Assembly: GCF_030546805.1 (NCBI RefSeq)
Contig: NZ_JAUOPC010000007.1
Coordinates: forward strand, 62,001 to 126,000
Source of the DNA: Cyclobacterium sp. 1_MG-2023
GTDB taxonomy: Bacteria; Bacteroidota; Bacteroidia; Cytophagales; Cyclobacteriaceae
Direction of reading: 5' to 3'
Length of the DNA: 64,000 bases
Of this stretch, positions 46,027 to 55,765 are shown one piece after another (the stretch's first letter is position 1; each line of letters begins with the position of its first letter). The notes beneath the pieces were generated by a model. That model did not search any database. It was not told where the DNA came from and saw only the letters and a list, made by a program, of their open reading frames with translations. The position numbers were made by a program, and so were the translations under genes.

Positions 46027-47196
46027 ATGAAAAAATTATTTACTATTTTAACAGTACTTTTTTTAATTCCTGTAACATTTATCCTTGCTCAAGAAGAACA
46101 AGAAACACCTTCAAAATTTTCACTTTCAGGATCTGTTGACGCTTATTTCAGAAGCAATCTTAACGCACCAAATAAAGGCGAAGCCGCACAAGCACCTGCA
46201 ACTTCATTTGCTAACCTTCCCGGCTTTTCATTAGGCATGGCCAATGTAATTGCTACTTATGAAGGTGAAAAAGTAGGATTTGTAGCCGACTTGGTATTTG
46301 GCCCAAGAGGTGAAGATGCAGTGTTTGGCTCTCCAATGTACACCGGAGGATTGGCAGGTAGTTCTCAAATTGTAAACCAACTCTACATGTATTACAATGT
46401 AAGTGATGTAGTAACACTTACTATGGGTAACTTTAACACTTACTTGGGTTACGAGGTAATTTCACCAACCGGGAACTTCAATTATTCCACATCGTATATG
46501 TTTTCATACGGTCCATTCTCACACACCGGTCTTAAAGCAGATTTTCAGCTTTCTGACAACTGGTCATTTATGGCTGCTATAATGAACCCAACCGACATGA
46601 CAGAGTTTAACTTCAATGGATCATACACCTTGGGCGGTCAACTGGCTTATGCTACTGATGCCGGAGGAACTTATTTGAACGTATTGTATGGAGATCAAGA
46701 TGGCAAACTAGACATGAATACTTTATCATCTTTCGGTCCCAGTTCTATGGGAAACACTTTCCAAATAGACCTTACTGCTGGTTATGATGTTACCGAATCA
46801 ATGTATTTAGGACTAAACACCACTTATAACACTACTGCTGCCGGACAAATGTATAGTGGCACTTCTATTCAAGATGCCACAGGAGATGGTTATGGTTTCT
46901 ATGGTGTTGCCGGTTACCTACAATTCGCCACTTCTGATAAATTTTCTATTGGAGCAAGGGGAGAATACTTTAAAGTCTTCAATGATGGACTGGATGGTGT
47001 AGTTGGTTTAAACGGTGTTGGTGATGGTAGAGTTGTAGCAGGCACCCTGTCTGGAAACATCAAAATCACTGATAACTTTACCATTATTCCAGAAACTAGG
47101 CTAGACATAATGTCTGATGACTTCTTTATCAACAATGATTACCAAGATTCTAAAAATTTAGCTTCATTTTTGGTCGCAGGCGTATTCTCTTTCTAA
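46027..47196 (+). CDS. Outer-membrane beta-barrel (porin-like) protein
   Basis: From the ATG at 46027 the protein is 389 residues with a signal peptide (MKKLFTILTVLFLIPVTFILA). An N-terminal linker and alternating amphipathic strands follow, ending with a terminal aromatic (VAGVFSF), as in outer-membrane barrels. Strand-like repeats such as TLTMGNFNTYLGYEV and KLDMNTLSSF are typical of the porin-2/BBP2-like group. It may let small nitrogenous solutes through the outer membrane. The longer frame back to a TTG at 45973 overlaps the hairpin and lacks a signal peptide. It follows amt and ends in its own terminator. Confidence 0.85.
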   Translation: MKKLFTILTVLFLIPVTFILAQEEQETPSKFSLSGSVDAYFRSNLNAPNKGEAAQAPATSFANLPGFSLGMANVIATYEGEKVGFVADLVFGPRGEDAVFGSPMYTGGLAGSSQIVNQLYMYYNVSDVVTLTMGNFNTYLGYEVISPTGNFNYSTSYMFSYGPFSHTGLKADFQLSDNWSFMAAIMNPTDMTEFNFNGSYTLGGQLAYATDAGGTYLNVLYGDQDGKLDMNTLSSFGPSSMGNTFQIDLTAGYDVTESMYLGLNTTYNTTAAGQMYSGTSIQDATGDGYGFYGVAGYLQFATSDKFSIGARGEYFKVFNDGLDGVVGLNGVGDGRVVAGTLSGNIKITDNFTIIPETRLDIMSDDFFINNDYQDSKNLASFLVAGVFSF

Positions 47197-47218
47197 GACT
47201 TTATCCTAAGATCTATTT

Positions 47219-47253
47219 AAAAGCCATGGTGGAAATTTCACCATGGCTTTTTT
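47219..47253 (+). terminator. Rho-independent terminator of the barrel gene
   Basis: Thirteen-bp arms (47219-47231 and 47239-47251) with a 7-base loop and a following T-run, 20 bp after the stop. Confidence 0.82.
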
Positions 47254-47287
47254 ATGCCTAAAGCTTCGTATCAGAAGGAAAGGGCTC

Positions 47288-49891
47288 CTATTCCTTTTGC
47301 AAAAACACGCTAAATGTGGTACCTACCCCTTCCTCACTTTCAACTTCCACACTTCCACCAATACTTTCGATTTGGTTTTTAGTAATAAACAAACCTATAC
47401 CTCTTGAATCTTTATGCCTGTGAAATGTCTTATACATCCCAAACAAGGCTTCCCCATTTTTTTTAAGATCAATACCCAAACCATTGTCTTCAAATCGAAT
47501 CTCAACAGCATCTTTATCTGACACAGTTTGAACTTTCAAATAACTGTCTCTTTCAGGTGATTTATATTTGATACCGTTGGTAATAAAATTTAACACTATG
47601 CTTTCGATATAAGCAGAAATACCCACCACATAGGTCTCTGGTGGAACTTCATAGATTAACTCAACCCCTTCCTTCTTGGCAATTGGATAAACACTCTCCA
47701 TTGTTTTGTCAATAACTTTGGTTAGGTCTACAAGTTCTTTCTCAGCAGATTCATTTAAATTAATATTAACAATATCGGTTAAATGTTCAATTGTATCCGA
47801 AAGGTTTACCCCGCCCTTTTTCAGCAAGGTCATGATTTCCATTTTAAAAAAATCAGGGTGCTCAAACTCCAGTAACTCCATTAACATATTCATTCCAGAG
47901 GAGTGAGACCTTAAATTATGGGACACTATATGGGCGAAATTTTTTAGACGCTCATTCTGTTTCTGGGTCGTTTTCAATAATTTAGAAACTTGGGTTTTAG
48001 CATCTTTAACTGCTGTAATATCAATAAGTTGAGAGATAAAGTATAAAATCGTATTTCTAGAATCCTTTACTACCGAGACTGCCAAAATTGCAGACACCTC
48101 ATGACCATTTTTATGAATGTATCTTTTTTCTATTTGGTAGGTTTGTCGTTTCCCCGCAATGATTTCTTTCAAATACTCAAGGTCTAATGCTAGATCATCA
48201 GAATGTGTAACATCCTGAAAGGTCAACTCACTAAATTCTTCCTTTTCATAGCCCAGCATTTGACAAATTTTATCATTGACATTCAACCACTTACCCTCCT
48301 GAGAGACTATAGCCATACCAATGCCAGCATTTTCAAAATTTCGTTGAAATGCATTCAGAGATATATTCAATTTTTCAGCTACAAGCTTATGTTCGGTCAA
48401 ATCTTCTGTAACCATAATGATACCTCCAATGGAGCCGGCTTCCTCATACCAGGGTTTCACTTCCCATTTGAGCCATTGAACTGATCCATCTTTCCTAACT
48501 AACTTATCCTCCTTACTAGACCTGATCGCCCCTTTCAAGCATTCTCTATGAATATCTTTCCAGTACTCACCTAACTCAGGAAAAATCTCATAATGATATT
48601 TACCAATAACAGATCGATTGACCAGACCATTATCTGACAGCCATTTGGAGGAAACTGCAAGGTACCTCATCTCCCTGTCAAACATGGCTATTGCTAGGGG
48701 TGCCTGAGAAATAAAAATTGCCTGCTTTTGAACTTGGGCTTTAGAATGATTGATATCCTCATGGGTTCCAAACATTAATTTAGGATCTCCATTTTCTGTC
48801 CACGCAATTACTTTACCCCTGGCATGAATCCATTTTTTAGACCCATCTTTATGCTTCATCCTAAACTCACAGTCATAAAAATCTGACTCTCCTTCAAAAC
48901 AGCTTTTCAATTTTGAATTGGCCACTTTTAAATCTTCAGGGTTCATAAGATTTACCCAGGTTTGAAAATTTATTGGCTCCAATTCGCTCAAGCTATAGCC
49001 GAGGATTTCAGCCCATCGATCACTAAAAACGGTAGTGCCTGTTTGAATATCCCATTCCCAAGTCCCAAGGTTCGTACCTTGAATCGCATACTTAAATTTA
49101 TTTTGCTCTTCCTCCCATTTCAACTGAGTAATTTTTCTGTTATGGATATCTTGAAAAGTACCATATACCCTAACAAGCTTTCCATCTACATACTCTGCCT
49201 GTCCTACTGACCTCACCCATTTTTCCTTTTTTGTATAGGTGACAATTATTAAATCAAGCTCGAAAGGTTCTCCTGTCTCAATCGTTTTATTAAAAGCCTT
49301 ACTGATGACCTCTCTACTCCAACCTTCCTTATAAAATTCTATGGCTTTATCCATGGTAGGCTCAAAGTCTTCAGGGACTTCATGAATCAATCGGGTAACC
49401 TCACTCCATTCCGGCTTGTTCTTTTCAAAATTTATACTCCAATAACCTATACCCGAATTAAGATTACACTGATGGTGAAAGTTTTCTCTATCAAGCCTTT
49501 CTGTCAAATCCTCAACAAAGAAAATCAACCTAATTTGACTTTCGTTTCCTGATTCTTTTGTAGGAAAGCCATTTAATTTTAAAGTCAACAATCTACCTTG
49601 AGCCGTTTGAATTACTATCTTTCGACTTAGCAATTCCCCGGGTTTGGACTGAATTCCACTATTCAGAAAATCTATAAAAATAAACTTTTCATTATCTCTA
49701 ATCAAATCAAATAGATCCGGGATAGGCTTATCTACGTTTGAAAACCCGAGGGTATTCATCATGGATTCATCACCATCGCAATACCACCGTTCCTTTTTTT
49801 CAAAAACAAGCATTCCTTCATTAAAATGAGCTCGCAAAAAATTAAACAACTCAGTACTCTTAATACTACCTAAAGAAGATGATGTGATCAT
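47288..49891 (-). CDS. Multi-PAS sensor histidine kinase, cytosolic
   Basis: The 867-residue protein has no membrane segment. About five PAS or PAS-like domains with PAC motifs come first (about 20-130, 145-250, 265-380, 390-500 and 515-630; the last holds GKWLNVNDKICQMLGY). A coiled linker leads to the dimerisation helix with phospho-acceptor H658 in HIVSHNLRSH. The ATPase domain follows: N box NFITNGIKY, G1 DNGLGID, and G2 SRGIGLFITK. It senses an unknown small-molecule or redox signal and phosphorylates a response regulator, but no regulator gene is adjacent. It converges with the outer-membrane barrel gene. Confidence 0.92.
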   Translation of the reverse strand: MITSSSLGSIKSTELFNFLRAHFNEGMLVFEKKERWYCDGDESMMNTLGFSNVDKPIPDLFDLIRDNEKFIFIDFLNSGIQSKPGELLSRKIVIQTAQGRLLTLKLNGFPTKESGNESQIRLIFFVEDLTERLDRENFHHQCNLNSGIGYWSINFEKNKPEWSEVTRLIHEVPEDFEPTMDKAIEFYKEGWSREVISKAFNKTIETGEPFELDLIIVTYTKKEKWVRSVGQAEYVDGKLVRVYGTFQDIHNRKITQLKWEEEQNKFKYAIQGTNLGTWEWDIQTGTTVFSDRWAEILGYSLSELEPINFQTWVNLMNPEDLKVANSKLKSCFEGESDFYDCEFRMKHKDGSKKWIHARGKVIAWTENGDPKLMFGTHEDINHSKAQVQKQAIFISQAPLAIAMFDREMRYLAVSSKWLSDNGLVNRSVIGKYHYEIFPELGEYWKDIHRECLKGAIRSSKEDKLVRKDGSVQWLKWEVKPWYEEAGSIGGIIMVTEDLTEHKLVAEKLNISLNAFQRNFENAGIGMAIVSQEGKWLNVNDKICQMLGYEKEEFSELTFQDVTHSDDLALDLEYLKEIIAGKRQTYQIEKRYIHKNGHEVSAILAVSVVKDSRNTILYFISQLIDITAVKDAKTQVSKLLKTTQKQNERLKNFAHIVSHNLRSHSSGMNMLMELLEFEHPDFFKMEIMTLLKKGGVNLSDTIEHLTDIVNINLNESAEKELVDLTKVIDKTMESVYPIAKKEGVELIYEVPPETYVVGISAYIESIVLNFITNGIKYKSPERDSYLKVQTVSDKDAVEIRFEDNGLGIDLKKNGEALFGMYKTFHRHKDSRGIGLFITKNQIESIGGSVEVESEEGVGTTFSVFLQKE

Positions 49892-50257
49892 TTCCTATTT
49901 TTAAATTAAAAAAAACTAACTTTTGAGACCAGTATAAACAATAACCTTGAAAACTTTCTGGCGATCAAGACACAAACACGATAAAATTGTCTCCCCTTGA
50001 CAACCACCTAATTAAACTACAATTAATTTAGTTCAAAACACAATATGTGAAATTATTTATATGCAAAATGTAAAGTAAAAGACAAAATACATAAAAACAA
50101 ACCATGATTACAACGATGCAACCTGAAAATATTTTCCTTTTAACGACTCTTTACAAGACAAAACCCTACATTGCCCACAATTGTTAAAAAAATGGCAAAA
50201 AAAAAGTGAACTAACTTAATGTAAGTTCACTTTTTAATAAATTAGAATAAACTGAAA
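49892..50257. other. Non-coding region upstream of the histidine kinase
   Basis: This 366-bp AT-rich region contains the kinase's promoter zone and the groES-like gene's terminator. I see no well-spaced TAnnTTTG element and no RNA gene. Confidence 0.45.
50201..50235 (-). terminator. Rho-independent terminator of the GroES-like gene
   Basis: Twelve-bp arms (50201-50212 and 50224-50235) flank an 11-base loop. On the minus strand a long T-run follows directly, so the orientation fits the GroES-like gene. Confidence 0.82.
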
Positions 50258-50632
50258 TTAAAGCTCTTCTTCTCGCTCTAGCATCAATATAGCGCTTTGA
50301 GGAACGATATAGTACTTTTCTCCTTCATACATCACTTCATAAGCTCCATTCAATAAAAAGACGGCTAAATCACCCTCTTTGGCCTGTAGGGGAATATATT
50401 TCACTTCTTCACTTGGATCTTTCCAAGGCTCATCGTTTTCTACAGGCAATGGAATCGGATACCCAGGCCCGGCTTTAATGATATAGCCTTGCTGAACTTT
50501 CTCTTTTTCCTGTACACCTGGAGGAAGGTAAAGTCCACTTGAAGTTTTTTGATTGGGCTTCTTCAATTTAATAAGTAGCCGATCACCAACTATAATTAAA
50601 TTCTTAAGTTTATTTTCAGATGTTAACTGCAT
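50258..50632 (-). CDS. GroES-like co-chaperonin family protein
   Basis: The 124-residue protein fits the Cpn10 beta-barrel: VGDRLLIKLKKP start, a mobile-loop region reading KTSSGLYLPPG, GYIIKAGPG, and GDLAVFLLNGAYEVMYEGEKYYIVP. It is about 25 residues longer than GroES, mainly from an insertion (ENDEPWKDPSEE) between the second and third strands. A separate groES-groEL pair is expected elsewhere in the genome, so this may be a specialised paralogue. It lies downstream of dnaK on the same strand, with a terminator between them. Confidence 0.83.
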   Translation of the reverse strand: MQLTSENKLKNLIIVGDRLLIKLKKPNQKTSSGLYLPPGVQEKEKVQQGYIIKAGPGYPIPLPVENDEPWKDPSEEVKYIPLQAKEGDLAVFLLNGAYEVMYEGEKYYIVPQSAILMLEREEEL

Positions 50633-50823
50633 ACCGTTTTAAATTAAAATGGGAGTAACCCCTTGCTAAGTACTAAACTTTCATTAAGCAGGTACACGAA
50701 GGCATATGACTCCGCATTATTTAAACCGACCTTTTGATTAGGTATCTAAGTCAGCTGTTCAGAAATCAACACCTTGATCATCCTGCCCTATCCAGTTTTC
50801 ATGGAATTGAATCATCCCCCCTT

Positions 50824-50863
50824 TAAAAATAATGGCATCCCCGACACTCAGGGACACCATTAT
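50824..50863 (-). terminator. Rho-independent terminator of dnaK
   Basis: Arms of 13 bp (50829-50841 and 50851-50863, with two G-T pairs) and a 9-base loop. The minus strand continues with TTATTTTTA, so it terminates dnaK 30 bp after its stop. Confidence 0.75.
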
Positions 50864-50893
50864 ATGAAATTTAAAATAAAGAAATGGAATATT

Positions 50894-52816
50894 TTATTTC
50901 TTGTCTTCTTCGTTTACTTCTTCATAATCCACATCTGAAACGCCATCTCCGGCATCATCCGCAGCAGCAGCATCAGGTCCCGGCTGACCGGCAGCACCTT
51001 CAGCACCTTGCGTTTGACTGTACATCTCCTGAGAAGCAGCACTCCAAGCAGTATTCAGGGCTTCCATTCCAGAATCAATGGCAGCTAAATCCTGACTTTG
51101 GTGAGCAGCTTTCAGCTGTTCCAATGCTCCGTTAACAGCTGTTTTGTTTCCTTCAGATAATTTATCCCCAAATTCTTTGAGTTGTTTCTCTGTCTGAAAA
51201 ATTAAGCTGTCCGCCTGATTGATTTTATCGATTTTTTCTTTCTCTTCTTTATCTGTAGCAGCATTTGCTTCAGCTTCCTTCTTCATTCTATCGATTTCTT
51301 CTTCAGTCAAACCGGAAGAAGCTTCAATTTTAATCTTTTGCTCTTTACCGGTACCTTTGTCTTTGGCAGACACATTAAGAATACCATTAGCATCAATATC
51401 AAAAGTAACCTCAATTTGAGGTACACCTCTAGGAGATGGTGGGATATCTGACAACTGGAACCTACCAATTGTTCTGTTATCTTTAGCCATGGATCTTTCT
51501 CCTTGAAGCACGTGGATATCTACCGCAGGCTGATTATCTGCTGCTGTAGAAAACACCTCAGACTTCTTCGTAGGGATAGTGGAGTTAGACTCAATTAACT
51601 TGGTGAACACTCCTCCCATTGTTTCAATACCTAAAGACAGAGGTGTTACGTCAAGTAATAATACATCTTTAACCTCTCCTGTAAGTACCCCACCTTGGAT
51701 AGCAGCACCTATGGCTACAACCTCATCAGGGTTTACACCTTTAGAAGGTTTTTTGCCAAAGAACTTTTCTACCTCTTCTTGAATTTTAGGAATTCGAGTT
51801 GATCCACCCACAAGGATTACTTCATCTATATCAGAAGGAGATAAAGAAGCATCTGCCATTGCTTTACGCACAGGCTCCATAGATCTTTTCACAAGGCTGT
51901 CAGAAAGTTGCTCAAACTTCGCTCTAGAAAGACTTCTAACCAAGTGCTTAGGCCCTGTCTGAGTGGCAGTAATATAGGGCAGGTTAATTTCTGTAGCAGA
52001 AGAACTAGAAAGTTCTATTTTAGCCTTTTCAGCAGCTTCTTTTAATCTTTGAAGCGCCATTGGGTCATTTTTAAGATCAATGTCTTCTTCGGCTTTAAAC
52101 TCTTCTGCAAGCCAGTTGATGATTACTTGATCAAAGTCATCTCCTCCAAGGTGAACATCACCGTTAGTAGATTTAACTTCAAATACACCATCGCCTAGTT
52201 CTAAAACAGAAATATCAAAAGTACCTCCACCAAGATCGAATACAGCAATTTTCATGTCTGCATTTTTCTTATCTAGACCATAAGCAAGTGCTGCTGCGGT
52301 TGGCTCGTTGATGATACGTTTTACATCAAGTCCGGCAATTTGACCTGCCTCCTTGGTTGCTTGTCTTTCAGAGTCATTAAAGTAAGCAGGCACAGTAATA
52401 ACTGCTTCTGAAACCTCCTGACCCAAGAAATCTTCAGCAGTTGATTTCATTTTTTGTAAAATCATAGCTGATAGCTCCTGAGCAGTGTATGACCTGTCGC
52501 CAATTTTAACTGCTACAGTGTCATTTGGTCCTTTTTCTACTTTATAAGAAGCATGTTTTTTATCTTCTGAAATTTCGGAAAATTTCTTTCCCATAAACCT
52601 CTTAACAGAAGAAATTGTATTTGCAGGATTGGTAATCGCTTGACGTTTAGCCGGATCCCCAACCTTTCTCTCTCCATTTCCATTATCCAAAAATGCCACT
52701 ATTGAAGGTGTGGTCCTTCTTCCTTCACTGTTCTGAATGACAACAGGCTCATTCCCTTCCATTACAGCGACACATGAGTTGGTGGTACCCAAATCAATAC
52801 CGATAATTTTTCCCAT
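50894..52816 (-). CDS. dnaK: Chaperone DnaK (Hsp70)
   Basis: The 640-residue protein is full length. It has the nucleotide-binding domain ([38 protein letters not shown]), the interdomain linker [13 protein letters not shown], and the substrate-binding domain. The lid and a tail ending in [13 protein letters not shown] follow. It folds and protects proteins with DnaJ and GrpE, which are not adjacent. A promoter match is at 52851-52879. No CIRCE element is seen. Confidence 0.98.
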   Translation of the reverse strand: MGKIIGIDLGTTNSCVAVMEGNEPVVIQNSEGRRTTPSIVAFLDNGNGERKVGDPAKRQAITNPANTISSVKRFMGKKFSEISEDKKHASYKVEKGPNDTVAVKIGDRSYTAQELSAMILQKMKSTAEDFLGQEVSEAVITVPAYFNDSERQATKEAGQIAGLDVKRIINEPTAAALAYGLDKKNADMKIAVFDLGGGTFDISVLELGDGVFEVKSTNGDVHLGGDDFDQVIINWLAEEFKAEEDIDLKNDPMALQRLKEAAEKAKIELSSSSATEINLPYITATQTGPKHLVRSLSRAKFEQLSDSLVKRSMEPVRKAMADASLSPSDIDEVILVGGSTRIPKIQEEVEKFFGKKPSKGVNPDEVVAIGAAIQGGVLTGEVKDVLLLDVTPLSLGIETMGGVFTKLIESNSTIPTKKSEVFSTAADNQPAVDIHVLQGERSMAKDNRTIGRFQLSDIPPSPRGVPQIEVTFDIDANGILNVSAKDKGTGKEQKIKIEASSGLTEEEIDRMKKEAEANAATDKEEKEKIDKINQADSLIFQTEKQLKEFGDKLSEGNKTAVNGALEQLKAAHQSQDLAAIDSGMEALNTAWSAASQEMYSQTQGAEGAAGQPGPDAAAADDAGDGVSDVDYEEVNEEDKK

Positions 52817-52850
52817 AATTATATATATTTTGTCGTTTTCGTTTTAAACA

Positions 52851-52879
52851 CAAAACTATTCTAACAACCAATGTGCCAA
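52851..52879 (-). promoter_or_regulatory. Promoter for dnaK
   Basis: On the minus strand TTG (52879-52877), an 18-bp spacer and TAGTTTTG (52858-52851) match the Bacteroidetes consensus. The leader to the ATG at 52816 would be about 30 nt. The same stretch also reads TTGGCAC, 5 bp, TTG, a partial sigma-54 -24/-12 match (GC pair not conserved), which may be chance. Confidence 0.5.
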
Positions 52880-53011
52880 GTGAAATATTCAAAAAATTAA
52901 TGCCACATTGTCATAAATCGTGACAGGTTATCTATAAAAATGTCAATATTTCTCATCGTTTTACCGCAAAAGAAGCCGATATTTACAAAATAGGTCAATC
53001 GATTATTTAGA

Positions 53012-53806
53012 ATGAAAGTCTCTCAAATCAATATCTTCCCCATCAAATCACTAGGAGGAATAAATTTAACTGATGGAATTGTAGAAACGTCAGGTTTTCA
53101 ATATGACAGAAATTGGATGCTGGTGGATGAAAATGGAAAATTCCTTACCCAGAGAACCAAGCCGGAAATGGCTTTGTTCCAGAATGAAATTCGAGAAAAC
53201 AACCTGTATGTTTACCATCAATCTAATCCGAATAACGGAATAGAAATCCCTTTCAATCAAAGCTCTGGCAAAATCATTAAAAGCCAAGTATGGGATGACC
53301 CTGTGGAGGCTTTACATGTATCCTCAGCCGCCGACACCTGGTTTTCAACGCAACTAAAAATAAGTTGCCAGCTTTTAAAAATGGATCTGGATAACAAAAG
53401 GTATATTGAAAATAAGTACAAGGTAAACAATGAATACGTCAGCTTTGCAGACAGTATGCCTTTCCTTATTATCGGCCAGGCCTCTTTAGAGGATTTGAAT
53501 GAACGCCTTGACAGCCCGGTACCGATGAGTAGGTTTCGGCCCAATATTGTATTTACAGGAGCAGCGCCCTTTCAAGAAGACACCTGGGATAAAATTCAAA
53601 TTGGTGAAGTCATTTTTCAAGTTACCAAGCCTTGTGCCAGATGTGTCATGACAACAATCGATCAGGACACCGCTGCCAAAGGCAAAGAACCATTAAGGAC
53701 TTTGGCCAAATATAGAAATGTCGATGGGAAAATCCTTTTTGGACAAAACCTTATCGCTTTAAACCTAGGAAATATCTCTGTAGGTGATGAAGTTAGAGTG
53801 CTATAA
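53012..53806 (+). CDS. MOSC domain protein (YcbX/mARC-like)
   Basis: The 264-residue protein has an N-terminal MOSC_N barrel (MKVSQINIFPIKSLGG, DRNWMLVDENGKFLTQR) and a MOSC domain. The molybdenum-binding cysteine lies in KPCARCVMTTID, and RFRPNIVF is the usual preceding block. E. coli YcbX and mammalian mARC use this fold to reduce N-hydroxylated bases. The ferredoxin domain of YcbX is absent, so a separate electron donor is needed. It is a single-gene unit converging with the MazG gene. Confidence 0.93.
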   Translation: MKVSQINIFPIKSLGGINLTDGIVETSGFQYDRNWMLVDENGKFLTQRTKPEMALFQNEIRENNLYVYHQSNPNNGIEIPFNQSSGKIIKSQVWDDPVEALHVSSAADTWFSTQLKISCQLLKMDLDNKRYIENKYKVNNEYVSFADSMPFLIIGQASLEDLNERLDSPVPMSRFRPNIVFTGAAPFQEDTWDKIQIGEVIFQVTKPCARCVMTTIDQDTAAKGKEPLRTLAKYRNVDGKILFGQNLIALNLGNISVGDEVRVL

Positions 53807-53839
53807 ATCGGTTTAAAAGAGCGAATTTCTTGACCTTTA

Positions 53840-54166
53840 TTATTTTAGCTTTTCATTATTTTTATGCCTGTCCTTGTCCCGAATATTCTTTTTCTCAAAA
53901 TTTTTCTCAAAAGCTTGGGTAAGGTCCACACCGGTCTGGTTGGCTAGACAAAGCAAGACCCATAATACATCGGCCATTTCATCTCCCAAATCCACCTCTT
54001 TATCGCTTTCCTTAAATGATTGTTCGCCATATTTTCGGGAAATCACCCTTGCAACTTCACCAACCTCCTCGGTCAAAATGGCCATATTTGTCAATTCACT
54101 GAAATACCGAACCCCCGTTGTATTTATCCAGTCATCTACTTTTTGCTGTGCCTCTTCTATGGTCAT
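53840..54166 (-). CDS. MazG-type nucleotide pyrophosphohydrolase
   Basis: The 108-residue protein carries the all-alpha NTP-PPase metal motif: EEVGEVARV (E-E-x-x-E) and then DEMADVLW. It hydrolyses NTPs or dNTPs to monophosphates, removing damaged nucleotides. The size matches single-domain MazG/YpjD-like members. It lies 6 bp after the ABC ATPase gene, so they are cotranscribed. Confidence 0.92.
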   Translation of the reverse strand: MTIEEAQQKVDDWINTTGVRYFSELTNMAILTEEVGEVARVISRKYGEQSFKESDKEVDLGDEMADVLWVLLCLANQTGVDLTQAFEKNFEKKNIRDKDRHKNNEKLK

Positions 54167-54172
54167 AATCTT

Positions 54173-55678
54173 TTATTGTATCACTTTACCTAATACTAAC
54201 TCAATTGTTTTATCAATATTTTTCGGGACGTCTTCCTTGTAATGACTAATAAACAACATGGTCAAGTCTGATTCATCACAAAAATATTCTATGGTAGCTT
54301 TGAACCTATTTCTTTGTTCTTCATCCATTCCCTGAGAAGCTTCATCTAACACTAGTAATGTCGGCGACTTGATCATCGCCCTTGCCAATAGACAGAAACG
54401 TTGCTCTTCTAGGCTTATTTGCGTTAACCTCAGGTCACTTAAATGGGATAGCTGAAATGCCTCCATCCACCGATCTACCAATGCATCCTGTTCTTCATTA
54501 AGTTTTCTAAACAAACCCATGGTATCAAATAAACCGGATGCCACCACTTTTTTACAAGTTTGGTTTACAGGAAAGTACCTGGCCAATTCTGCAGACACAA
54601 AGCCTATGGGACGTTTGATATCCCAAATGCTTTCACCGGTCCCTCTTTTTTTATCAAAAAGCACAATATCATTGGCATAGGCCTGGGGGTTTTCTCCTAA
54701 CACCAAACTGATAAGGGTTGATTTCCCTGCGCCATTATGTCCTTTTATAAGCCATTTCTCTCCTGACAAAACTTTCCAAGACACATTGTCAAGCAATTTT
54801 TTATCTCCATACTTGATGGTGACATTATTCATAGCTATGATCACTCGGGCTGCATTGGCAGAGACATTCTTCTCCAATAAACCTTCAAAAACCTCAGGTT
54901 TAAGGTTAAATGAAGCACTTGTCTCGTTTTCTAATGGAATGAGACTATCCCTGTCATCAACGATCGATAACCTTCCTCCACCAATCCAAGCTATTTTATC
55001 AACAGATATGGGGACTTCATTGGCAGATGAAGTCATGATAAGCTGAATCCCGGATTCTTGAATGGCCTTGAGTATACCCTCAAAACTCTCTCTGGTTTGC
55101 ACATCTAAACCTACCAAGGGCATGTCAATTAACAAAAGTTTTGGGTTTTTCATCAATGCTTCTGCCATGGCCAACTTTCTGGTTTCACCATTGGACAGTT
55201 TGATTAATGATTTGTTTCTCAATTTTTCTAGGCCAAATAGTTGGACAACTTTAGCAATATCCCAAACTCCTTCTTTCCTATTTTCAATACCTCTCAAAAA
55301 CGCATCTACAGTGGCCGTGTCTTCTGATTCAGCACTATTGAACCTTTGCTGGTAATAAAAATTTTGCTGACTGGATTTATTGCGAAAAGTGTATTTCTGA
55401 GAAACCAAGGCAATCAAATCTCTATAACTGTTAATCAAGCCAAGCTTGCGTTGCTTTTCTTGGTACTCACTAGCAAATGGCCAAGAAATGCTTCCATCCA
55501 CCAAACTTGTTCTTCCTAAGATGGTCTCCAAAAACAAGGTGCGCTCTTTTCCGGACTGCCCAATAATGGCCCAAGACTCACCGTTTTGAACAGTAAAGTT
55601 TAGCCCTTTAAATACCGTCTTTCCAAACGACTGTACTGTCGCATTATTTATTTTAAAGAAAACCTCTTCGTTTTTCAT
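54173..55678 (-). CDS. Double ABC ATPase, ModF-like, with asymmetric sites
   Basis: The 501-residue protein has two fused ATP-binding domains and no membrane segment, like E. coli ModF. Domain 1: Walker A is degenerate (G40-Q-S-G-K-E-R-T), Walker B lacks the catalytic Glu (LLLIDM, M186) and the switch His is absent (TSSANE), but the signature LSNGE (161-165) is good. Domain 2: Walker A GHNGAGKS (313-320), Walker B LLVLDE (D445, E446) and H-loop FISH are canonical, but the signature is ISLEE (421-425). So only one composite active site is expected. It has no permease partner here. The role is unknown. Confidence 0.88.
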   Translation of the reverse strand: MKNEEVFFKINNATVQSFGKTVFKGLNFTVQNGESWAIIGQSGKERTLFLETILGRTSLVDGSISWPFASEYQEKQRKLGLINSYRDLIALVSQKYTFRNKSSQQNFYYQQRFNSAESEDTATVDAFLRGIENRKEGVWDIAKVVQLFGLEKLRNKSLIKLSNGETRKLAMAEALMKNPKLLLIDMPLVGLDVQTRESFEGILKAIQESGIQLIMTSSANEVPISVDKIAWIGGGRLSIVDDRDSLIPLENETSASFNLKPEVFEGLLEKNVSANAARVIIAMNNVTIKYGDKKLLDNVSWKVLSGEKWLIKGHNGAGKSTLISLVLGENPQAYANDIVLFDKKRGTGESIWDIKRPIGFVSAELARYFPVNQTCKKVVASGLFDTMGLFRKLNEEQDALVDRWMEAFQLSHLSDLRLTQISLEEQRFCLLARAMIKSPTLLVLDEASQGMDEEQRNRFKATIEYFCDESDLTMLFISHYKEDVPKNIDKTIELVLGKVIQ

Positions 55679-55765
55679 AGAATAGCCTTTAAACCTGATG
55701 TGGGCACATTGGTCAGAATGGTTTTTCTTGTAGTTAAACTCCTTCCGTAAATCAGGCGCTGTGAA

